DNA from: Soonwooa sp032078105
GTDB taxonomy: Bacteria; Bacteroidota; Bacteroidia; Flavobacteriales; Weeksellaceae
NCBI GenBank assembly: GCA_046269235.1
Contig: JBJZOS010000003.1
Location: 186,001 to 250,000 of the forward strand
Direction: 5' to 3'
Length of the DNA: 64,000 nucleotides
Notes under the pieces: generated by a model
What the model saw: the letters and a program-made list of their open reading frames with translations, nothing else
Told to the model about the DNA's origin: nothing
Databases searched by the model: none
In this document: one piece after another, positions 48,506 through 55,561 of the stretch
Layout of the letters: every line of letters begins with the position of its first letter
Position numbering within the stretch: the stretch's first letter is position 1
Position numbers and translations under genes: made by a program

Positions 48506-50170
48506 TTATTTGGTTAAAAACTTCAAAATTTCGGTATTTAAAATTTTTGGTTGCTCGAATGGAACATAATGTCCAGCCTTTTTAACTATAAAAAGTTCTG
48601 ATGCTGGCAATGATTTTTGAATAAGTTCGGTATGTTCTTTTTTAATAACATCCGTTTCTCCAGCCACGACCAAGGTTGGTATTTTTATCAAATTAATATC
48701 TTCAGGTTTTAATGTTGGTTCCGTTAACATTAACTTCAGAAGTCTTTTATCATCGGTATTTTCTTCGTTTTCAAAATCATTTTTAATGTCATTCAACAAT
48801 GATTGGTCTACGCCCTCTGGATAAAGATTGGCGCCAATTATTACTAATTTATCCACCAATTCAGGATGATTTTTAGCAAAGATTAAACCTGTATTGCCAC
48901 CATCACTCCAACCCACAATATTGATTTTCGAAAGTTTTAGCTGCTGTACAATTTCTAACAAGTCATCTGCAAAAGCTTCGTACGAATAATTTTGCTTGGA
49001 AAGATTCGTACTTCTACCCTGTCCGCGTGTATCAATTGCAATAACTTTATAATGTTTTTCAAAAAAAGGAATTTGCTTATAAAAGTCCGAAATACTGCCA
49101 CCATTCCCATGAAGTAAAATCAAAAATGCTCCTTCGCCATAAGTTTCGTAATAGATTTTAGCATCTTTGACGTCTAAAAATTGTCCCAATTTGTTGCGAC
49201 CAAAATTGGTATTCAGAGCTTCATTTTTATATTTCATGATCGCGAGTTTCTCTTTCGCTTTTTGATCATCGAGATCGTCTGATGCTTCTGTAGACGTTGC
49301 AATGTCTTTTTCTTGAGAGTTTTTATTATAAGCGATCTCAATATTCGCGATATATTGTCCAGTCGCACGTTCCCAATGTCCTTGACTTTGATAACGGTAC
49401 CAAAGATTCTGTGCCAAACTTTTTTTCGCGGAAACCCCAAAGACGAAATCTTCATTCGCTAGCTTTTTATAATCCACCAATTGAAGTGTTACCGCAATTT
49501 CTTTTTCATTCTTAAAAAGAAGACGATCATTGGATAAATCGATACGTTGCCAACCCGTTGTTTTAGTTTGATAAATAATATTTTCCGTTAATAAATTTTG
49601 ATCCGGCAATCCGTTTTTGAGACTGTAAATATTTAGTTTTAAAGTCAATTCTTCAAAACGTGAACTTGGCATAATGTAGAAATTGTAAGCTTTAATCTTG
49701 GTGGTGCTATAAACTTGGAATACACTTCCTTGCTCGGCTGTTGGCGTATTTTGATTAAAAAACTTCGTAAACGTCAACATTGGACGCTTTTTCTCGCCCA
49801 CTAATTTATCGTTTAGTTTAATAGATTTTACGACTATTTCGTTAAGATCTGTTTGTTTTTGATCCAAAATAACGTTCGAATTTTTCTTTAAATCCTGAAA
49901 ACTAACTTGCTTATCTACAAATCCAGCTGTAGAAAATACAATAGAATCATTGGCTTTTGGATTTGTTTCAAAAATTAATTTAAACAAGCCATTTTTATCT
50001 GTTACAGCCGCCGATTCCGAAGATTTAACACCGATATTAACATAAGCCAAAGCTTTTTTATCAATGTTAAAAACTTGTCCAGAAATCTCTGTCTGTGCAG
50101 AAACCATCACTACAGACGGAATAAATCCGAGAATAAAAATTAATAATTTAATAACTGAATTTTGAATCAT
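48506..50170 (-). CDS. exported alpha/beta hydrolase with CarboxypepD_reg-like N-domain
   Basis: The 554-residue protein has a signal peptide (about 1-26), then a carboxypeptidase-regulatory-like beta domain (about 28-105, EISGQVFNIDKKALAYVNIGV, DKNGLFKLIF) as at the start of SusC-type receptors. A middle beta-rich segment (120-290) follows, then an alpha/beta hydrolase (about 320-554). The hydrolase has the oxyanion HGNGGS, VIAIDTRGQGRS, the nucleophile elbow GWSDGG, a GETD acid and the catalytic His in GHYVPFEQP. It would act in the periplasm or at the surface on an unknown ester or amide. The combination of these domains is unusual. It is a single gene. Confidence 0.87.
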   Translation of the reverse strand: MIQNSVIKLLIFILGFIPSVVMVSAQTEISGQVFNIDKKALAYVNIGVKSSESAAVTDKNGLFKLIFETNPKANDSIVFSTAGFVDKQVSFQDLKKNSNVILDQKQTDLNEIVVKSIKLNDKLVGEKKRPMLTFTKFFNQNTPTAEQGSVFQVYSTTKIKAYNFYIMPSSRFEELTLKLNIYSLKNGLPDQNLLTENIIYQTKTTGWQRIDLSNDRLLFKNEKEIAVTLQLVDYKKLANEDFVFGVSAKKSLAQNLWYRYQSQGHWERATGQYIANIEIAYNKNSQEKDIATSTEASDDLDDQKAKEKLAIMKYKNEALNTNFGRNKLGQFLDVKDAKIYYETYGEGAFLILLHGNGGSISDFYKQIPFFEKHYKVIAIDTRGQGRSTNLSKQNYSYEAFADDLLEIVQQLKLSKINIVGWSDGGNTGLIFAKNHPELVDKLVIIGANLYPEGVDQSLLNDIKNDFENEENTDDKRLLKLMLTEPTLKPEDINLIKIPTLVVAGETDVIKKEHTELIQKSLPASELFIVKKAGHYVPFEQPKILNTEILKFLTK

Positions 50171-50287
50171 TTTAAAAATCTAAATTTAATAATTCGATAC
50201 CAACTTGGATGCCTACATTATTAGGTAAAATCACTTTTCATTAAAAATTGGCGTAAAATCTTTTTTAATGAATAAGTTTTTACATCA

Positions 50288-50322
50288 AATAAAAATGCTT
50301 TTTATTGATTAAAAGCATTTTG
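50288..50322 (-). terminator. terminator of the M14 peptidase gene
   Basis: Stem AAAATGCTTTT/AAAAGCATTTT with an eight-base loop just past the stop at 50335. Confidence 0.75.
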
Positions 50323-50334
50323 TATGTTCTAAAA

Positions 50335-51441
50335 TTATTCCATCCTAAAATTAATCTCTGCATCTAGCTTTGGAAATTTATTATCCGAAACAAAGGTTTT
50401 GCCAGTGCAATCAATTTCTTTCCAAGCTTTTTTACGTCCCAAATCTCCGACTTCGATAACATAAGGTACAAGTATTATATTTTTGATTTCTTCGTCGAAG
50501 ATTTCTTTGTATTGTACCGCAACATCTAGCACGCAATCAAAATTGGTATTAAGCTTTACATTACGATAGATAATGTCAAAATGACTTTCTTTATTCTCGG
50601 GAATACTAAAATAAGTTTCGTAACCAATAGAATCACCTCGTAAAACAGCCATGGATTTTAGAGCATAAAACAAAGCATATGTATAGAATTTTCGTGTTTT
50701 TTCGCGACCATAATCGTTTGGATAAAATCCACCTTCAAACAAAATAGTCGGAATGCCAGATTTCATAAGATTATCACCAGCCGATGTTGGATAAAACTCA
50801 TCATTATAACGCGCTATTTGTTTCGGCAAAAAGTTTTGCATTTGGATAAATATTCCAGCAATAATTGCCATACTTTTTTTACGATTCTCTGTCAAACTTC
50901 TATCAATATCTTCTGATGGCGCTAAAAAAGATAAAGTGGCAGGCATATCATCACTTGCCGAAAATATGGTGCGTTGATCGTGAAGATTTAGCGCATAATC
51001 ATACTTCTTAGCTTTTATAAAGTCTTTAAAAAGACGAAGCTCTACACTCGATTCTTTTAAAAAATCACGATTGATATCGATATCAAAGGCATTGCGACGC
51101 GTCCATATTTCGGATCCATCAGGATTTAGCATGAATATAAAGTCTAAAGTCAAAGCCGAAAACAACTTTTTTTTAACCTCATCATTCTCTTTAAAGAATT
51201 CTAGTAAATCCAACATCGCGAGGGTAGCCGTTGATTCGTTACCATGCATTTGCGACCACGCAGCAACCTTTACAGGCCCATTTCCTAAACTAAGATTATA
51301 AATAGGTTTTCCTAAAGATGACTTTCCGATTTCCGAAATGTAATCGCTGAGATTGTTCTGTAGGTAAGAAAATAATTTTTCAGGGCAAACATAACGTTCT
51401 GGGAAATTTTGGTTTTTAACGTATTGAAAGTCTCCAGCCAT
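50335..51441 (-). CDS. M14-family zinc carboxypeptidase
   Basis: The 368-residue enzyme has the metallocarboxypeptidase zinc site: SQMHGNESTATLA (HxxE), then the third His in YALNLHDQRTIF. The substrate-binding MLNPDGSEIW and DINRDFLK and the catalytic Glu in ILFEGGFYPNDY are present. No signal peptide is seen, so it is cytoplasmic, unlike most secreted M14 proteins. The C-terminal segment (about 270-368) is an extra beta-rich domain. It is a single gene; its start is divergent from a long intergenic region and the XRE regulator. A palindrome TTACAAATGTAA lies 55 bases upstream. Confidence 0.88.
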   Translation of the reverse strand: MAGDFQYVKNQNFPERYVCPEKLFSYLQNNLSDYISEIGKSSLGKPIYNLSLGNGPVKVAAWSQMHGNESTATLAMLDLLEFFKENDEVKKKLFSALTLDFIFMLNPDGSEIWTRRNAFDIDINRDFLKESSVELRLFKDFIKAKKYDYALNLHDQRTIFSASDDMPATLSFLAPSEDIDRSLTENRKKSMAIIAGIFIQMQNFLPKQIARYNDEFYPTSAGDNLMKSGIPTILFEGGFYPNDYGREKTRKFYTYALFYALKSMAVLRGDSIGYETYFSIPENKESHFDIIYRNVKLNTNFDCVLDVAVQYKEIFDEEIKNIILVPYVIEVGDLGRKKAWKEIDCTGKTFVSDNKFPKLDAEINFRME

Positions 51442-51496
51442 TTATTAACAATTTAAGTTTGTCAAAAGTAATGATTTCAAATGAAAATTAACAAGT

Positions 51497-51508
51497 TTAC
51501 AAATGTAA
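51497..51508. promoter_or_regulatory. palindrome TTACAAATGTAA before the M14 gene
   Basis: A 12-base inverted repeat with five-base arms and two central bases. On the minus strand it includes the box TACATTTG, which would direct the M14 peptidase gene. It is the exact reverse complement of the site abutting the XRE gene. Confidence 0.5.
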
Positions 51509-52023
51509 CTTGCCTAAACAAGTACACCTGTCATTTTGTCTGTTGATTATAATGTTTATTACATTTAATATAATTAAAAAATATAATTAATTGAAAATCA
51601 GTTTTTAGTTCAATTTATATAAAGTTTATTTCTAAGCTTACTTTAAGTCTAAAAATTATAACTTATCCCCAATTAAGGACGAATTTACCAAACACGAACA
51701 ATATGTGTAATTCACTGAAAATGTAAGATATATACAATTGTAAACTACTGTGATTTAAATAGAAATTTAATATTTTAAGTCAAAAAATTGGTTAACTTCT
51801 TCATACTAAACTTTTTAATATAGTTTAATACCTTTATTATCAACTGCATGAAACTGCTGTTTATTAATGTAAACAGCTAATCTTTGTAACCGATAATTCA
51901 CAGAGAGGAACTTATCAACACTATAAATCACTGATTAATAACTGTATACCTACGTATTTACATTTGTATATTTATTTATTTACTATTGTTAACTTAAGCG
52001 GTTTTACATTTATAAAACATTTA

Positions 52024-52035
52024 TTACATTTGTAA
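52024..52035. promoter_or_regulatory. palindrome TTACATTTGTAA abutting the XRE gene start
   Basis: A 12-base inverted repeat that ends one base before the ATG at 52037. Its core TACATTTG (52025-52032) is a -7 box. A repressor bound here would cover both promoter and start codon. Confidence 0.5.
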
Positions 52036-52036
52036 C

Positions 52037-52540
52037 ATGGAAATAAATGAGAGAATCTCCATCATTATGGAGCATTTTAATATAACGCCTTCAGAATTTG
52101 CTGAGAAAGTTGATGTACAACGTTCAAGTATTTCGCACATCACTTCGGGACGTAATAAACCGTCATTGGAATTTATCACTAAAGTCAAAAATGCCTTCCC
52201 AGAAATAGAATGGGACTGGTTGATCAATAGTAATGGACCTATGATAAAACCAAAAATCGAAATTGTTGAGGAAAAGCCCCAGGCCAAGAAGCTCCCCCTA
52301 CCCGACCTCTTCTCTATTATAGAAGACGAAAATTTCGGACAAGAAAATATGGAAGTCAAATCTCCCGAAAAGACTAATCGTCCAGAACCGATTATTTCTG
52401 CTCCTACTAAAGGAGAAAAAAAAATAAGCGATTCTCAGCCATTAGAGAATTTTCCAATCCCGCAAGGAAAAACGACAAAAAAAGTAAAGCGCGTTATTCT
52501 TTTTTTTGAAGACGGAACTTTTGAAGCTTTTGAAAATTAA
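52037..52540 (+). CDS. XRE-type helix-turn-helix regulator
   Basis: The 167-residue protein has an N-terminal HTH (residues 1-65: MEINERISIIMEHFNITPSEFAEKVDVQRSSISHITSGRNKPSLEFITKV). A Pro/Lys-rich, probably disordered region follows (70-140), and a short C-terminal motif, VKRVILFFEDGTFEAFEN, ends the chain. No ligand-binding domain is present. The promoter box lies four bases before the ATG, so the mRNA is leaderless or nearly so. It precedes a lipoprotein hydrolase gene by 36 bases and may be co-transcribed. Candidate operator sites lie upstream of it and of the divergent M14 gene. Confidence 0.88.
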   Translation: MEINERISIIMEHFNITPSEFAEKVDVQRSSISHITSGRNKPSLEFITKVKNAFPEIEWDWLINSNGPMIKPKIEIVEEKPQAKKLPLPDLFSIIEDENFGQENMEVKSPEKTNRPEPIISAPTKGEKKISDSQPLENFPIPQGKTTKKVKRVILFFEDGTFEAFEN

Positions 52541-52576
52541 TTATTTTTAGGCACAAATTTTGAAAAAGAGAATCCC

Positions 52577-53626
52577 ATGAAAAATCCATTTTATTTTCTC
52601 ATTATCCTCTTCGCACTAAGCTCATGCGGCGCGATACATAATACGCCAAAATCGCAAATGCCCAATAAAATTGAAAGCTCTAGCATGGCTTATTCTTTCG
52701 TGGATCAAAACGGAAATTTCTATCCGGATAATTGGAGTTCGCAGTATGGTAAACCTCCTAAAAATGCTAAAAGTAAAGAGTTTTCTTTAAAAAAATTAGC
52801 TAGTGAAAAAGGTAAAGAAATAGATCTTTCGGCTTCTGAAAAAAATAAAATCGCGCAAGTCGCTAACAGTGGAAAAAATAAGAATCGAATTTTCGTTTTT
52901 GTCCATGGCTTTAATGCAAGTTCGGAGAAAGTTACGAAGACTTATAAAGCGTTAAAATCGCAACTTAACACAACAAACAAAGATCAAATTATCAATTTCT
53001 ACTGGGACGGATTGGTGGCGCAGTCCATGTTTGGAGCAGGTAAAATTTGGTTTAATGCCACTAATAATAGTCAAATGGCTGGAGAATTTGGACTTCGACG
53101 ACTTCTTAATTCTTATCAAAACAAAGACATTTACATTATCTCACACAGTCGCGGTGCATCGGTTGTTCTTAGCTCTTTGAGTAATCCACCTTTTAGCAAA
53201 AGTGAAATCGAGGATCGAAAAGAATACCACAATGTTGACATTGACAACGATTCCAAAATATTGCAAGAGAAAAACAACAGCATCTATTGCATTATGCTCG
53301 CGCCAGCGATTGGGACGAAAGACTTCAAATCTGAAGATCTAAAATCGGGTGATGACAGTTACCGCGAATTCAGTCCGCAACTGAAAAAAGTGCATATTAC
53401 AATTAATAATACTGACCCGACTTTGAAGAAATTTTTAGGCTTTTTATCAGACAAACTAAAACCGACGGATTTAGGTTATAAATCGGAATCTTTTGATGCT
53501 TTGAAGGAACATTATGATTTCTTAGAGAAAACAGATTTTAGTGGTCAAAAATCGCATAATTTTGATGTTTATATTCGGAATCCGAAATTCAAAACTATTT
53601 TAAAAGAATTTAATATTGCGAAATAA
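52577..53626 (+). CDS. alpha/beta hydrolase-like lipoprotein
   Basis: The 349-residue product has a lipoprotein signal (MKNPFYFLIILFALSSC). A linker of about 80 residues comes next, then an alpha/beta hydrolase-like domain (from about 105: NRIFVFVHGFNASSEKV with an oxyanion-type HGFN, and ISHSRGASVVLSSL with the serine nucleophile elbow). The catalytic His near the C-terminus is probably one of several His residues there (LKEHYDFLEKT, SHNFDVY). It resembles DUF900-like esterase/lipase proteins. Substrate unknown. It is downstream of the XRE regulator and ends at a terminator. Confidence 0.82.
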   Translation: MKNPFYFLIILFALSSCGAIHNTPKSQMPNKIESSSMAYSFVDQNGNFYPDNWSSQYGKPPKNAKSKEFSLKKLASEKGKEIDLSASEKNKIAQVANSGKNKNRIFVFVHGFNASSEKVTKTYKALKSQLNTTNKDQIINFYWDGLVAQSMFGAGKIWFNATNNSQMAGEFGLRRLLNSYQNKDIYIISHSRGASVVLSSLSNPPFSKSEIEDRKEYHNVDIDNDSKILQEKNNSIYCIMLAPAIGTKDFKSEDLKSGDDSYREFSPQLKKVHITINNTDPTLKKFLGFLSDKLKPTDLGYKSESFDALKEHYDFLEKTDFSGQKSHNFDVYIRNPKFKTILKEFNIAK

Positions 53627-53658
53627 AAAAAGCCTTGAAAATTTCAAGGCTTTTTTGT
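53625..53658. terminator. bidirectional terminator
   Basis: AAAAAGCCTTGAAA and TTTCAAGGCTTTTT form a long stem with a one- or two-base loop; it separates the lipoprotein gene from the converging dienelactone hydrolase remnant. Confidence 0.85.
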
Positions 53659-54398
53659 TATTTTAAAATCTCATTAAGAAATTGTAAGGTGTGTTTCCAA
53701 GCACGTTTTGCCATGATTTCGTTGTAGTCCGGAGATTCAGGATTTGTAAATGTATGCCCAGAATTTGCATAAGTAATAATTTGCCAATCTGCTTTCCCAT
53801 CGTTCATTTCTTTAATTAGATTATCATAATCTTCTTTAGTCACGCTTTTATCATCGGCAGGATTCTCGACCAAAATTTTTGTTTTAATTATAGAATTTGA
53901 ACGCGCTTTATCTTTTGCCAAACCACCATGAATACTAACAATACCTTCAACAGGAAAGCCAGCTCTTGCCACTTCCAAAGCTCCAGTTCCACCAAAACAA
54001 TATCCAATAACGGCAATTTTTTTAGGATCAGCATTTTGCTTGATTAACGCTTCTAACGCCAAATTGATGCGATGTTGATAAGTTTTGTAATTGGTTTTAT
54101 AACTTGTAGCAATTTTTGCAGCTTCTTCGTTAGTCTTCGGGATATTGCCTTCTCCATAAATATCTGCGATTAAAGCAATTTAACCTTCTTTTTGAAGATC
54201 AAGTGCCGCTTGTTTTGCTTCGTTATCAATCCCTTTCTAGGCGGGTAAAATAAGAACTGCTGGACGTTTTTGATTGGTGTTATCCGTTGCCAAAGCATTT
54301 AACTTTTGTGCCCCATCTTTGTAAGCAATGTTTTTGAGTGTTTGGGCAGAAACATTTGTCATCATAGCTAAACTTAAAATTGCTATTATCTTTTTCAT
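53658..54398 (-). pseudogene. dienelactone hydrolase family gene with two nonsense codons
   Basis: The whole gene can be read in one frame from the ATG at 54398 (signal peptide MKKIIAILSLAMMTNVSAQ) to the stop at 53658, 246 codons. Two in-frame stops interrupt it: TAG after PAVLILPA, where the family normally has Trp or Glu before KGI, and TAA after AALDLQKEG, before IALIADIYGEG. No indel is present. The later part (53658-54062) is an open frame with the nucleophile elbow VIGYCFGGTGALEVA and the His segment YANSGHTFTNPES. Known members hydrolyse dienelactones or other small esters. Recent loss is likely, because the rest of the frame is intact. Confidence 0.92.
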
Positions 54399-54450
54399 AT
54401 TCAAAATTTTAGGTGTTTTTAAAATTAATCTTTTTTAAAATATTTAAGCA

Positions 54451-54483
54451 AAAAAAACAGTTCCAAATCTGAAACTGTTTTAA
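54451..54483 (-). terminator. terminator of the M28 peptidase gene
   Basis: Stem AAACAGTT/AACTGTTT with a ten-base loop and a T-run on the minus strand. Confidence 0.75.
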
Positions 54484-54487
54484 TAAT

Positions 54488-55531
54488 TTATCGTGTATTT
54501 TTTCCGTCAACTTTGATTCGTTCTGGACGATTCGCCAACTCCCAAGCCGTTGCGAAAATCAATTGTGTTCTTTTATGTAACAATGGATAGTCAATCTTGT
54601 CAGGCGTATCTGTTGGTTTGTGATAATCCTCGTGGATACCATCAAAGAAAAATGCAATTGGCACATTGTGTTTCGCAAAATTATAATGGTCAGATCTGTA
54701 ATACAATCTGTCTGGATCGTTAGGATCGTCATATTTATAATTCAGGATTAAGTTATGTGTGTCTTTGTTAGCTTGTTCGTTAATCTTTTTTAATTCTGTA
54801 CTCAACATTTCAGAACCAATAACATACACATATTGTTTACCTCTATTTTCGGCATCATCACGACCAATCATATCAATATTAAGGTCAGCAACAGTATTTT
54901 CTAATGGGAAAACTGGATTTTTAGAATAGTAATCAGATCCCCAAAGTCCATGCTCCTCACCTGTTACGTGTAAAAACAAAATTGAACGTTTTGGACCGTA
55001 ACCCGCTTTTTTAGCTTTTTGAAAAGCTTCAGCAATTTCCATAACAGCTACCGTGCCGCTACCGTCATCATCCGCGCCATTGTACACAACACCGTTTTTA
55101 GTACCGATATGATCGTAATGCGCAGAAATGACAATAAGCTCATCTGGTTTTTCGCTACCTTCAATATAAGCAAGAATATTTTCTGACTCAGGAAGTTGAC
55201 CATTACGCGTTTTCATAAACTCTGATGGCACAGTTTGATAATAAGAACCTAAAGCTTTTGGAAACGAAATGCCATAGCTTTTGTATTGGCTAATTATATA
55301 TTCTCCGGCTTTCTTTTGACCTTTAGTCCCTGTGTCGCGACCTTCCATCTCATCCGATGCGATGATGTAAAGATTCTTTTTAAGATCCTCAACCGTGATG
55401 CTGTTATAGGCTTTTTTGAATCCGTTACGATTAACAGCGTAATTCTTGCCACCAGCGACATTAGAACTCGTGCCACAACTTTGCATAAAAGCGGCAACGG
55501 CAATAAGTCCAAAATACTTTAAAGTCTTCAT
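54488..55531 (-). CDS. M28-family zinc aminopeptidase-like lipoprotein
   Basis: The 347-residue protein has a lipoprotein signal (MKTLKYFGLIAVAAFMQSC). The M28 peptidase domain (about 95-335) has the co-catalytic two-zinc ligands: SAHYDHIG (His), NGADDDGSG (bridging Asp), TGEEHGLWGS (catalytic Glu and zinc Glu), DLNIDMIGRDD (Asp) and HKPTDTPDKI (His). Members remove amino-terminal residues from peptides at the cell surface or in the periplasm. The polA gene ends 30 bases upstream on the same strand, so readthrough is possible. Confidence 0.92.
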   Translation of the reverse strand: MKTLKYFGLIAVAAFMQSCGTSSNVAGGKNYAVNRNGFKKAYNSITVEDLKKNLYIIASDEMEGRDTGTKGQKKAGEYIISQYKSYGISFPKALGSYYQTVPSEFMKTRNGQLPESENILAYIEGSEKPDELIVISAHYDHIGTKNGVVYNGADDDGSGTVAVMEIAEAFQKAKKAGYGPKRSILFLHVTGEEHGLWGSDYYSKNPVFPLENTVADLNIDMIGRDDAENRGKQYVYVIGSEMLSTELKKINEQANKDTHNLILNYKYDDPNDPDRLYYRSDHYNFAKHNVPIAFFFDGIHEDYHKPTDTPDKIDYPLLHKRTQLIFATAWELANRPERIKVDGKNTR

Positions 55532-55561
55532 ATAATATATTTTTTGCTTTTTTAAAATTTA

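Larger units (their letters stand above)
51442..52036. other. long AT-rich divergent intergenic region
   Basis: No gene or stable RNA structure is visible. It contains promoter boxes for both flanking genes, a 12-bp palindrome copied at both ends (51497-51508 and 52024-52035), related elements at 51957-51970 and 52003-52016, and three 9-mers that resemble DnaA boxes (51663, about 51836, 51912). Confidence 0.6.
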
